Assembly (NCBI GenBank): GCA_043739785.1
Contig: JAYUDN010000003.1
Span: 1 to 51,457, forward strand
Length of the DNA stretch: 51,457 nt
Source: JAYUDN01 sp043739785
Lineage (GTDB): Bacteria; Patescibacteriota; Gracilibacteria; BD1-5; UBA2023
Reading direction: 5' to 3'
The notes beneath the pieces are model-generated. The model was not told the DNA's origin. It saw only the letters and a program-made list of their open reading frames with translations, and did not search any database. Made by a program: the position numbers and the translations under genes. Shown here in pieces: positions 38,155 to 47,083 of the stretch (position 1 is its first letter; the number at the start of each line of letters is the position of its first letter).

Positions 38155-39354
38155 ATGTCCCTCCTTACTCCACTGGCATCACTCCTTCGCCCCGAGTCTC
38201 TCGATGACCTCGTAGGGCAGTCGCATCTTATCGGTCCTGGAAAGCCACTTCGTCGATTTATCGAGTGAGGTCGACTCCCATCTCTGATCCTCTGGGGGCC
38301 TCCCTGATGTGGAAAGACGTCGATCGCTCGAGTGATAGCCAATACCCTCCATGCAGAGTTTTTTCATTTGTCCGCAGTCCTCGCGAAGAAAGAAGATGTC
38401 GTAAAGATCATCGCGAAGGCGCAGAAAAACTACCGGGAAGAAAAGCAGACTATTCTCTTTCTCGATGAGATCCACCGATGGACGAAGAGTCAACAGGATG
38501 TGCTCCTTCCTTTTGTCGAAAAAGGAATCGTCACACTTATCGGGGCGACGACGGAGAATCCGAGCTTTACGGTCATAAACGCGCTCCTCTCACGCTGTCG
38601 GACGTATATCCTTGAACCAATCGGCATCGATGATATCATCGCCTTCATATCGAGAAATATGGCCCGTATAGAAGAACGATATCCGAAGATTATTTTTTCT
38701 CCTGAGTGACTCCATCTCATCGCTTCCCTCTGAGGAGGTGATCTCCGAAATACGATGAATCTCCTCGAAACCGCCTGCGTGCTTCAGGGTGAATGAACAC
38801 TCACTCGGGAAACCATCCTCGATGCGGGTAGAAAATCACTGATGTATGATCGAGACGGGGAAGAACACTACAATCTCATCTCTGCGATGCACAAATCCCT
38901 CAGAGATAGTGACGGGGATGCCGCAATCTACTGGATCGGACGAATGCTCGCCGGGGGAGAGGATCCCAGATACGTCGCAAGGCGAATGCTCAACTTCGCC
39001 AGTGAAGATGTCGGAGTTGGCGATCCACTGGCAATGATTATGGCCAATAGTGTCTACGATATCTGTGAAAAGATGGGAATGCCAGAGTGTGAACTCCCCC
39101 TATGCAAGCTCGCCTACCATCTCGCCGCAGCTCCGAAGGATAACTCGGTCTATGTGGCCATACAAGCGATGAGGAGTGACGTACAGCAGTATGGAAACCT
39201 AAGCGTTCCTCTGCACCTTCGCAATGCTCCGACCAGCCTCATGAAAGAAGCTGGATATGGAAAAGGGTATGAGTATGCCCATGACCTCCCAGAGAAAAAA
39301 AGCTCCCAAGAACACTTTCCAGAGGAGCTACGCGGGAGGAAGTATCGTGGATAA
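38155..39354 (+). CDS. rarA: RarA/MgsA-type replication-associated recombination ATPase
   Basis: 399 residues. Starts with LASLLRPESLDDLVGQSHLIG, the RarA/RuvB-like lead. Walker A ILWGPPGCGKTS (its middle Gly, residue 51, is TGA), Walker B ILFLDEIHRW, sensor LIGATTENPSF and the arginine-finger region LLSRCRTYIL. The C-terminal part (EHYNLISAMHKSLRDSDGDA, ASEDVGVGDPLA) is the family's tetramerisation domain. RarA acts at stalled replication forks together with SSB. Five UGA Gly codons. Confidence 0.96.
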
Positions 39355-39359
39355 TGAGG

Positions 39360-39983
39360 TTACTTTTTCGGATGTCCTATTCTGAGCTTTCATAAGGTAC
39401 GGAGCTGTTCTATTGTAATAGCTCATGATTCAGGAATTGGGAAATGATCATTAGCAGGTAATAGTGATTCTGAAACTGCAAGAATAGCCCTATTTTCTGG
39501 AATAGTATGTACATGAACAAAATCTTCCAAGGTGGTTAGCACGCATCTACTTCCCCAAATTCACCTTGCACTTACTACTATTTTTGGACTGAGATTGAGA
39601 AGAAGAGCATGGTATTCCATTTCATAGTATCCATTCGTTTGAATTCTTACGTGGAGCTTATCTCAGAAGATTTCTTGCATTTTCCTAAGTACTTCATGAG
39701 CGTATTTTTGTACAGGATTTCTTTTCGAAAATTCATATCCTTCATCTCACTCAAGGGTGAGAATTCAGAGTGCTGTAAGTCAACGTGCTCGAACTGACTC
39801 AATACTCTGTAACAGGACGCTATGGTATCCTTGAAAATAACTCTCATTACCACTAAGACCATAGTAAGGATGAGTAAGTAGGTATATTTCATCAAATGAG
39901 TTTTGCCACCCCTGTTCTCTCTGGACTGCGGATTTCTCACAAGCCGATATTATAGGATGTTTATCTCAGAAAAATAGTGCCAT
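39360..39983 (-). CDS. Uncharacterised protein, 207 residues
   Basis: Eight TGA are read as Gly, so the standard code shows nothing in this frame and instead shows a false 81-97-residue frame (39647-39940). Sequence: MALFFGDKHPIISACEKSAV, then a soluble alpha/beta-like protein with LLLNLSPKIVVSARGIWGSR and a His-containing segment EDFVHVHTIPENRAIL. Some His pairs (HVH, DHF) are reminiscent of metal sites, but I do not recognise the family. It converges with rarA, with 5 nt between the stops. Confidence 0.75.
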
Positions 39984-40067
39984 TTAGATACTTAATATGG
40001 CAGAATTGTATCTAAATTAAAATTATTTCAAATTAAAATCTATATATGTCTATAAAACCCTCATTAT

Positions 40068-40688
40068 CTATCCTTTGATATTATCTCAGTCTTTAGACTT
40101 TGTTCCCCATATCTTCCACCAGAGATAGAGCCCTATCAGTGGTATGGCAATGTATTCGAGCACATGAGAGTATTCTTTTACCGTCGATATGACGGCTTCA
40201 CCGAAGTACCATCCCAGAGAGACCAAGATACTACACCAGAGGGTGGCACCGAGAAACGTTATCGACCAAAAGTGAGACAGGGGCATACGAAATATCCCAG
40301 CTGGGATAGAGATGAGGTGACGAACCACGGGGATGAGTCGCCCGATGAAGGTATAAAGGTTCTGATTTTTGAGAAAGAGCGCTTCCGAGCGATCATATTT
40401 TTCCTTCGTGATGAGGATATATTTCCCATACTTGAGGAGGAATGGCTTCCCGATGAGTTGACCGAGGATGAAGTAGTTCGCTGTCGCTCATACGACCGAG
40501 CCAATACCCCCGATGAGTGTCGCGAGAAATGGATCAAGTCCCCCACTTCTCGCAATCCATCCAGCCGGAATCATGACGAGCTCTGAAGGGACGGGTACGA
40601 TCGAGGACTCGAGTGCCATCAGGAAAAATATATCTTCATAAGAAAGTGAGCCGAAGTAGCTCATAATGGCTTCGATGAGGGTATGCAT
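40068..40688 (-). CDS. DedA family membrane protein
   Basis: 206 residues with the DedA/SNARE-associated signatures: FFLMALESSIVPVPSELVMIPAG (the E-x-x-x-P-x-P-x-E reentrant motif), GRLIPVVRHLISIPAGI (the F.R..P..R motif) and AGIFRMPLSHFWSITFLGA. DedA proteins are probable proton-dependent flippases or transporters for undecaprenyl phosphate or other lipids. It directly follows the PAP2 phosphatase gene (1-nt gap), which fits a role in recycling the lipid carrier. Confidence 0.94.
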
Positions 40689-40689
40689 C

Positions 40690-41343
40690 TTAGAGTTTTA
40701 TAAATGAGAGGATATGGATCGGGTACTTGATAAAAATGGTATAAAACCATTTTTTCATCGTGACGGTGGATATGAGCGATGCTGAAATAATACCGAGAAG
40801 GATACCGGCAACTATATCACCAGGATAGTGAATCCCTGCGAGGACGCGGGCTACTACCATCACGATACCTAAGAAGACGAGAAGGAAGCGGATGAAGTTC
40901 GAATGGAGGAATGACCACTTCCGGAGTGAGCTCGGAAGAAATGGAAACGAGAAGAGAAATATAGCCCAAAGCGTTGCACCAGTAAAGGTAGCATGCATCG
41001 AAGGGAAGCTATTATCGGGAATATGACTGATAAGGGGTGTGATAGCACTGGCCAGTTCTGGACGAGAACGCATAGGCAAGAGGGCATTGAGCAACAGACA
41101 AAATATCACTCCAAGCACCGCCGAGTAGAAGATCTTGAGCGCGTACTCTTTCGATTCCGTGGTTTTATAGTAGGCAGAGATGAGCCATATTAACGCAAGC
41201 CAGAGAGGCAGGACGATAAGGAGGATATCGGCACTATGTTTGATGATTGTGATGGTGAGTGGATTCGTAGGGTCGATCAGACTTCGCATCGTAGTGAGCA
41301 GGGAAACATCGGTAGACTGAAGGAGAGAAAGAAAGGAATTCAT
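40690..41343 (-). CDS. PAP2-type membrane phosphatase
   Basis: 217 residues, about five helices. The PAP2 catalytic motifs are MRSRPELAS (for KX6RP), PSMHATF (PSGH) and RVLAGIHYPGDIVAG (SR..GVHYP.DV). The family removes phosphate from undecaprenyl pyrophosphate or phosphatidic acid on the outer face of the membrane. Operon with the DedA gene downstream. No UGA codon. The first motif is slightly degenerate (missing the leading Lys). Confidence 0.93.
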   Translation of the reverse strand: MNSFLSLLQSTDVSLLTTMRSLIDPTNPLTITIIKHSADILLIVLPLWLALIWLISAYYKTTESKEYALKIFYSAVLGVIFCLLLNALLPMRSRPELASAITPLISHIPDNSFPSMHATFTGATLWAIFLFSFPFLPSSLRKWSFLHSNFIRFLLVFLGIVMVVARVLAGIHYPGDIVAGILLGIISASLISTVTMKKWFYTIFIKYPIHILSFIKL

Positions 41344-41410
41344 AGGGGAAATTAATACGTAGAATTGTATCGAGATGACAGCAAAAACCTAGGAGGAAAG
41401 TGATATTAAA

Positions 41411-41437
41411 TTGACAAAATAGTATTATATATAATAT
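41411..41437 (+). promoter_or_regulatory. Promoter-like sequence for the 41449 gene
   Basis: TTGACA (41411-41416) followed by AT-rich sequence with TATAAT at 41430 (spacer 13) and TAATAT at 41432 (spacer 15). The -10 assignment is uncertain. Confidence 0.5.
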
Positions 41438-41448
41438 TAAATTGAAAT

Positions 41449-41877
41449 ATGAAAATGAAAAAGCAACCAAACCTAAGTACTCATCAATTGGAATATAGAG
41501 GGCATCGTCCTTCCAAAAAGCTGAATTGGATATTAGGTTCAACTGCATCAATGGTGCTTGTTTGAGTTCTTTGATACGATTATCCCATTTCATATATGAC
41601 GCAAACTGAATATACAGAACGAGCTTTTCTTCTTGCATTCCAACGGGATCCTCGCAGTGATATTTTATCGAAAATTGAGGTGATTGAAGAAGAAACCTGT
41701 ATTCCTATAAAAGTGACGGTCGAACCGCTTTCATACCTATGCCAGACTCCCAGTCAAAAATCTTTTCTTGTGATTTCCAACAGGATATACCCTATGCTTT
41801 CCTGGTTTCATGGGAACCTTATGATACAACTCCCTACTACTCAAGGAGTATCTACTGATTCTCAAAGTCCAAAATAA
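41449..41877 (+). CDS. Uncharacterised exported or anchored protein, 142 residues
   Basis: Basic N-terminus (MKMKKQPNLSTHQLEYRGHR), one hydrophobic helix (LNWILGSTASMVLVGVLGY, two UGA Gly) and a soluble outer domain with two Cys (about residues 91 and 104) that could form a disulfide. Not recognised. Own promoter-like sequence and a terminator, so a single-gene unit. Confidence 0.75.
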
Positions 41878-41908
41878 AAACCTCTGATTACTTTTCAGAG
41901 GTTTTTTT
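41876..41908. terminator. Bidirectional terminator
   Basis: AAACCTCTGA and TCAGAGGTTT arms (7-nt loop) with T run on the plus strand and A run on the other side. It separates the plus-strand 41449 gene from rplT, the last gene of the minus-strand ribosomal operon. Confidence 0.9.
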
Positions 41909-41918
41909 GAGTTTTTTA

Positions 41919-42263
41919 TTACTTTACGAAGGCGACGATATTGGCGAATACTTCAGGATTGGAGATCGCGAGATTCGAGAGGACCTTTCGATTGAGTTTT
42001 ACATTTTTCTTGTATGCCGCGTGGACGAAGGTCGAATAGGTCATCCCATGATTGCGGACGGCGTTATTGAGACGGACATTCCAGAGTCGGCGAAAGTCTC
42101 GCTTCTTCTGCTTACGACCGATGTAGGCATTGGTTCCGGCCTTCATAAGAGCTGTCTTCGCACGAGCATAGACGTTTCCGTTCATTCGTCGGAATCCTTT
42201 GGTCATCGCGAGGATATTTTTGTGACGTTTATGGGTCATCACACCACGTTTTACTCGAGTCAT
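41919..42263 (-). CDS. rplT: 50S ribosomal protein L20
   Basis: 114 residues, normal length. Basic N-terminal extension, then MTKGFRRMNGNVYARAKTAL, the IGRKQKKRDFRRLWNVRLNNAVR block and the C-terminal AISNPEVFANIV. L20 binds 23S rRNA early in assembly. Last gene of the rpsT-infC-rpmI-rplT operon. It contains no UGA. Its upstream spacer (82 nt) has no evident L20 leader mimic. Confidence 0.98.
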   Translation of the reverse strand: MTRVKRGVMTHKRHKNILAMTKGFRRMNGNVYARAKTALMKAGTNAYIGRKQKKRDFRRLWNVRLNNAVRNHGMTYSTFVHAAYKKNVKLNRKVLSNLAISNPEVFANIVAFVK

Positions 42264-42344
42264 AGACAGTAAGTTATAAAGGTAAAAGTTATCGGGTTTA
42301 AAGTATTGAAGAAGACATTTTTAAGTTCTATCTCTTCTGAATTG

Positions 42345-42542
42345 CTATCTTCCGTAAGGAAGAGACATACGTGCTTCGAGTTGATTGGTGACATCGAGGA
42401 CCATTCCGTATTTGTTACGTCCCTTGGCTTTCGATGACTTATCCTTGAGGAGGTGTCGTTTTCCGATCTTCCCGACGATAAATTTACCAGTAGCGGTGAT
42501 TTTTACTCGTTTTTTCGCGCTCGAGAGGGTTTTGAGTTTCAT
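42345..42542 (-). CDS. rpmI: 50S ribosomal protein L35
   Basis: 65 residues: KTLSSAKKRVKITATGKF, then KRHLLKDKSSKAKGRNK, the normal L35 pattern. It starts 1 nt after the infC stop, so the two are coupled. No UGA. Confidence 0.97.
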   Translation of the reverse strand: MKLKTLSSAKKRVKITATGKFIVGKIGKRHLLKDKSSKAKGRNKYGMVLDVTNQLEARMSLPYGR

Positions 42543-42543
42543 A

Positions 42544-43086
42544 CTATTTTTTAGGGTAAAGAGTGATATTGAAGGTATTTCCTTGTTTGAGGACTTTATT
42601 GGTAGGGTCTATCTTGTACGATTCATCGAGGGAAGCCATAAATTCATTGATTTTTCCTCGAGCGAGGTCTTCGTATTGGTTCTCACGTCCGCGGAGTTGA
42701 AGCATTAGCTTGAGTGGATGTCCGTCCTTGGCCCAGTTGGTGGCCTGTGTCCGTTTGACATCGAGGTCGTGATCTCCGATTTTATACGTAAGCTTCAGCG
42801 TTTTTACTTCGGTTTTCTTCGATTGCGATTTGTTGTGTGATTGTTGTTTCTGCTGACGGAAGAGAAATTTTCCATAGTCGACGAGTTTGGCGATGGCAAC
42901 CCCATCCTTGATACTCATTTCGACGAGGTCCACTCCGAGCTCTTCTGCTTTTCTGAGGGCTTCGTCACGAGAGAGGATTCCAAGGGAAGCTCCCTCATCG
43001 GAAATTACCGATATTTCTCGAGCCGTAATGGCTTCATTGATGCGTTTTTCGTTTTTTCTAGGTTGAGGAGAATATGATTTCTTCAT
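42544..43086 (-). CDS. infC: Translation initiation factor IF-3
   Basis: 180 residues. N-terminal domain with NEAITAREISVISDEGASLG, linker, and C-terminal domain (KTLKLTYKIGDHDLDVKRTQ, GHPLKLMLQLRGRE). IF-3 keeps 30S subunits free and checks start codons. The start is ATG at 43086; whether infC uses a rare start is a question in many bacteria, here it does not. It begins 3 nt after the S20 stop. No UGA. Confidence 0.98.
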   Translation of the reverse strand: MKKSYSPQPRKNEKRINEAITAREISVISDEGASLGILSRDEALRKAEELGVDLVEMSIKDGVAIAKLVDYGKFLFRQQKQQSHNKSQSKKTEVKTLKLTYKIGDHDLDVKRTQATNWAKDGHPLKLMLQLRGRENQYEDLARGKINEFMASLDESYKIDPTNKVLKQGNTFNITLYPKK

Positions 43087-43089
43087 GGA

Positions 43090-43365
43090 TTATTTCAACA
43101 TAAGAGATTTCACACTTCGCGCGAATGCAGATTTTTTATGAGCCGCATTGTTCTTGTGGATAATATTCTTTTTCTCGAGGGTGTCAATTCGTGAGTAGAC
43201 AAGTGACAATGCTTCCGCGATGTCTTTTGCTTTTGGTTTTTCTCAAGCCATGAGGGCTTCGAGTTTCTTGGTACTTTCCTTGAGGAGTTCGAGAAATCGA
43301 CGATTGCGTGATCGTTTTTTATGACTGACGGTGAGGGCTTTTTTAGCTGATTTTGTAGTAGGCAT
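43090..43365 (-). CDS. rpsT: 30S ribosomal protein S20
   Basis: 91 residues, all helical and basic: KSAKKALTVSHKKRSRNRRF, then a single UGA Gly (MAGEKPKAKD), LSRIDTLEKKNIIHKNNAAHKK and KSAFARSVKSL. The HKNNAA.KKS block is the S20 signature. It is the first gene of the operon with IF-3, L35 and L20, an unusual partner for these. The UGA makes it invisible as one frame in the standard code. Confidence 0.95.
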
Positions 43366-43416
43366 TTCGTAAAGAAAGACAAATAAAAGTGGTCACTCTG
43401 ACCGAAAAGTAGGCGT

Positions 43417-43444
43417 ATCTTATAAAAAAATCGAAAAGAGTCAA
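43417..43444 (-). promoter_or_regulatory. Promoter of the rpsT-infC-rpmI-rplT operon
   Basis: Minus strand: TTGACT (43444-43439), 16-nt spacer, TAAGAT (43422-43417). Confidence 0.75.
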
Positions 43445-43481
43445 ATGAAAATTTGATAAAGTCTAAAACACATTCTTTTCT

Positions 43482-43685
43482 TTATTTCCCCATGAATTTT
43501 TCGAGGATTCGAAGGGGTATTTGTTCTATGGTAGTCGCTACTTCTTTGAGATGAGCGATGTACTCAAGAATACTTTCAACATGATCCATCGTCCTATAGA
43601 CTCGTAGCAGAATGAGCACGAGCGGAAAGGATATGAAAATAAGACAGAAGGAAAGCGTTATGTAGAGAAAATCAAGAGATTGCAT
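43482..43685 (-). CDS. Small single-helix membrane protein, 67 residues
   Basis: An N-terminal hydrophobic helix (FLYITLSFCLIFISFPLVLIL) is followed by an amphipathic helix (TMDHVESILEYIAHLKEVATTI). This layout is common among small CPR membrane proteins of unknown function. It starts 4 nt after the stop of the 43690 gene and is probably co-expressed with it. Confidence 0.75.
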   Translation of the reverse strand: MQSLDFLYITLSFCLIFISFPLVLILLRVYRTMDHVESILEYIAHLKEVATTIEQIPLRILEKFMGK

Positions 43686-43689
43686 AGGC

Positions 43690-44220
43690 TTACTGATGAG
43701 AGGTGAGGGGGTCGGTTTTGGTTCAGGTTGGTTGAGTTTCTGTTACTTCTTCTTTTTTTACTACGTCATCAGATTCGGCATCATCGTAGAAACAAGGATG
43801 GTCAAACCAGGCAAGGATAGCATCTAGACCAGTTGCACGCTGGTATTCGACTCCTTGGTAGTGGATGATGAGAACTGGAAGGGTGATCAGTTTGATACCT
43901 ACGACGAGGTCGGGACTCAGGGATGCATCGACCACACGTAGGGTCGCATTCATCGTCCAGGCTTTTGAGGCAAAGAGTGGATAGCGTAGCATGAGTTTCG
44001 CATAACTCTCATCAGAGCTATCGAGGGCGAGGACGAGGTATTTTTTTGCTTTTTTTTCGGCTTCGAATGATTCAAGATTCTTGAGTACCAGTGGGGTCGC
44101 TTGGAACTGGGCTTCGGTGAATTTTGTAACCTTTTCTACATACGGGAGTACTTTGTCGGTTATTACTTTTCCGCGGTCTTTGAGTTCGAGGGCTTTTGTC
44201 TTGAGGGCGGTCCAATCCAT
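43690..44220 (-). CDS. Uncharacterised protein with possible thioredoxin-like fold
   Basis: 176 residues. An N-terminal helix (WTALKTKALELKDRGK) leads into strands with KKYLVLALDSSDESYAKLML and SPDLVVGIKLITLPVLIIHY-type sequence; the cis-Pro-like TLPVLIIHYQG followed by AILAWF recalls the second half of thioredoxin folds, but no CxxC is present. The acidic tail continues past a TGA at 43723 for 10 residues. Fold assignment is tentative. Confidence 0.75.
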
Positions 44221-44242
44221 ACGTGATAATAATAATTAAGAC

Positions 44243-45352
44243 TTATACTTCATCGAGCTTTTTGATGAGCTCCTTGTGTATTGTATCATATTTTTGTATG
44301 ATCGCAAACTTTCTTACCTCATAGTTCGCGACAAGGCTGTTCCAGTGGAGAAAAAACTCTTCGTGGGTAAAGTACCCAGACTCGACACTTTCTGGGATTT
44401 CGAGAATCTTGATGAGCTCGATGCTTTTGGGTCCATAAGGAACCATCAGGACGGGCACCCCATGTGCTGCCGCGAGAATCCCTGAGTGGTAGCGCATCCC
44501 GACCATATAACTCAGGCTTGCGTACGCTTCGAGAGTTTCTGCCAGGGTAAAGGTAATCGCGTAGGTATTTCCCTTCATAATGCGCCGTATGCATTCGAGG
44601 TCATTGTGGGCAGGATCCGGGGAGAAGCTATGAGACAAAAAGAGGACTTCATATCCTTGTTTTTCGAGGGTTTTTACGATTTCAGGAATGGCCTTTTCCT
44701 CAGCTTCCGTGAGAAATCCGGATCTCAGGGCGAAGCCTACACGAGGGGGATTGCGTACGACCACGCTGTTATTGGATTCGAGGAGAAATGCCGAGTCAGG
44801 AACGAGTCGTGCTACGAACTCGAGGGATTCGAGGAGTCCGAGACTTCGCTCATCTCGAACGGTGATGATATCGTCACTCACGAAGAGCTTCTTGAGCCTG
44901 GTTCGGTTATAGGCCTTTTTGACCTCAAGTCCGAGTGACCAGAAAAAGATATGAGTTCCAAAAATACGTGCGAGTTTCGCGCGAAATCGCCATTGTCTTA
45001 GGAGTGACGCGTAGGAAACGCCCCTTTCGTTATCGAAAATCAGTCCGCCTCCTCCGATGATGAGAAAGTCCGCGGAACGGATAAGTCCAATATTCTCGAA
45101 AAAGTACCAGATATTTCTCAGCGGATGACGCCAGAAATGATTCGGGAAATAGTTCACGTACTTTACACTTCACTCGGGTAAAAGGGTACTTTTTGGATCA
45201 TACGTAAAAACCGTAATATCTACGTTTTCATACTGACTTTTGATAAATTCAACCTCTGCTTTCAGTATAATCTCATCCCCGAGATTATAGCATCCCGTTG
45301 CGGTCATTATGAGTACTTGTTTCTTTCGGGAGTGTTTCGGGACGGTGGCCAT
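44243..45352 (-). CDS. csaB: Polysaccharide pyruvyl transferase family (CsaB-like)
   Basis: 369 residues with one TGA near residue 61. GCYNLGDEIILKAEVEFI at the N-terminus corresponds to the G..N.GD.A.L.... motif; FLIIGGGGLIFDNERGVSYA and VGMRYHSGILAAAHGVPVLMVPYGPK are the central and C-terminal signatures. The family adds ketal pyruvate to cell-wall polysaccharide, which anchors SLH-domain S-layer proteins. CPR cells often have S-layers. The gene symbol rests on family level only. It stands alone, divergent from ssb. Confidence 0.9.
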
Positions 45353-45456
45353 ACTTGATATTTTCCATATTCTATCGTTTTTCCTCCGGGTACAAAATCA
45401 AAATTTGATATTTTCAAAAAATCTATATCATAGAAATGTATCTTAACTTTTATACT

Positions 45457-45915
45457 ATGGCTTGATCACTTAACAAAGTACAGATCATCGGCAATATGAC
45501 CGCTGATCCCGAAATCCGTGAAACTCCCAATGGTCAAAAGGTGGCTACTTTTTCCGTCGCAACCAACCGCACCTGGAAGGATGCTTCCTGAGTCAAACAA
45601 GAGGAAGTCGAGTTTCACAATGTCTCCGCATGGAGAGGACTCGCTGATGTTATCGAATCTTATACGAGTAAATGAAAGAAAGTCTACGTCGAATGATATC
45701 TCAAAACCCGAAGCTGGGATGATGCAAGTGGCGTCAAACGGTGGAAGACTGATATCGTCGCGGAGAATATTATCCTTCTATCCTCAACTGGGGAACGGAC
45801 AGAATACTCAGCTCCAGCACACATGAACGATTCGGCTCATTCAGAAGAAGTAAAGCCCAGAAAAGCGAAAGCAAAAATCGAAGAAGACATCACGATCGAA
45901 GACATCCCTTTCTAG
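45457..45915 (+). CDS. ssb: Single-stranded DNA-binding protein
   Basis: 152 residues starting MAGSLNKVQIIGNMTADPEI (G = TGA). The OB fold follows the family closely: GQKVATFSVATNRTW, EVEFHNVSAWRGLADVI, KGKKVYVEGYLKTRSW (two Gly are TGA) and DIVAENIILLSS. The C-terminus is a linker ending in the acidic DITIEDIPF tip that recruits partner proteins, here possibly RarA. TTGATA at 45405 and TATCAT at 45426 may be the promoter. An in-frame ATG at 45436 would add seven residues. Confidence 0.96.
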
Positions 45916-45921
45916 AAATAC

Positions 45922-45945
45922 ATCTCCCAATCGGGAGATTTTTTT
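45922..45945 (+). terminator. Terminator of ssb
   Basis: ATCTCCC-AATC-GGGAGAT followed by a T run, 6 nt after the stop. Confidence 0.92.
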
Positions 45946-45956
45946 ACCCCTTTGCT

Positions 45957-46457
45957 ATGAATCACCTCGTACAACTCGTCGATAAGTATGATACTCTCCT
46001 CGGATATAAATATCGAGATGATCTTGACGACTCGGATACCTGGAGAATCGTCTGTATCCACATTACCAATCCTACTGGCACACGTATACTCCTCCAGAAA
46101 CGAAGTGCAAGGAAAAAACAAAACCCCGGTCTCTGGACGATCGCGGGCACTCTCGAAAAAGAGGATACCTACGAGTCGGCTGCATACCGAGAACTTGAAG
46201 AGGAATTATCCTTTACGTGAGTCCAACTTGTTGATCAGGGAAATATTTACCTCGAAAATGTCTCCCTCTGAAAACGATACTGCCAGCTCTACTCAGTAGC
46301 ACTTCCGGAAGACACCACATTCACTCTCCAGGTAGAAGAAGTCGAGCGAATAGAGTGGTTTTCTCTTGAAGAAGTGCGTGATTGGTTCGAGAAAAAGCCA
46401 GAAATGTTTGGAAATATCACCTTTGATGTTTTCAAAAAACTTGGAATCATCCAATAA
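45957..46457 (+). CDS. Nudix hydrolase, second copy
   Basis: 166 residues. The Nudix box at about 71-93 reads G-T-L-E-K-E-D-T-Y-E-S-A-A-Y-R-E-L-E-E-E-L: the RELEEE metal site is intact while the first Glu of the GX5E pattern is Asp. The part before it (RIVCIHITNPTGTRILLQKR) resembles isopentenyl-diphosphate isomerase-like Nudix proteins. Two TGA follow the box. Substrate unknown. It directly follows ssb's terminator and precedes ruvA by 33 nt. Confidence 0.92.
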
Positions 46458-46490
46458 ATCCTTATTATCAAGGTATATTCCTTTCCACAT

Positions 46491-47078
46491 ATGTACTCTT
46501 TTCTTTCTGGAACCTTTTTTGCTCTCGATGATGGGCGCGCAACGATTATGGTCGAAGGGACCGGACTCGGTCTCGAGGTCTTTCTTTCCCCCCTTTCGCT
46601 CTCGACCTTTCTCCTCGGGGAGAAGATTGCCCTTCCCATCTACCACTACGTAACCGATGCCGGAGAGACACTATTCGGATTCGTGAGTCAGCAAGAGAAG
46701 TCTGTCTTTCAGAAACTCCTCAAGGTCAATGGGGTCGGTGGGAAAACCGCCCTCAATATCCTCTGACTCGGCGTCGATGGGATTCTTCGTGCAATCGAAC
46801 TCCAGGATGATGCCCTCCTCTCGTCGGTCCCTGGGATTGGAAAGAAAACCGCCCAGAAGATCATCGTCGATCTCAAGGGGTCGATAGATTTCGCTACCCT
46901 CTCTGAAAATAAAAAAGGATGAGGGAAACGCATTATCTCTACAGATACCAATCTCATCACTTCGCTCGTACAGATGGGCTATGATAAGGTTTCTGTAGAG
47001 CAGATCGTCGAGAGTATTGATTCATCCCTTCCTCTCGAAGCGAAGACCGTCGAAGCCATCCGAAGACTCTCGAAATAA
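46491..47078 (+). CDS. ruvA: Holliday junction branch-migration protein RuvA
   Basis: 195 residues: OB domain I (MYSFLSGTFFALDDGRATIMVEGTGLGLEV), domain II with two helix-hairpin-helix motifs (LLKVNGVGGKTALNILGLG and LLSSVPGIGKKTAQKIIVDL), an acidic-poor linker and domain III (LITSLVQMGYDKVSVEQIVE). The Gly after ALNIL is TGA, as are two in the linker. RuvA holds Holliday junctions for RuvB. RuvB is not next to it here. Confidence 0.96.
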
Positions 47079-47083
47079 ATCCT

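Noticed and set aside
39647..39940. 81- to 97-residue minus-strand frame with a signal-like N-terminus
   Set aside because: A longer frame in another phase (39360-39983) covers the same DNA in table 25, with even spread of TGA and a TAA stop; the short frame is a shadow.
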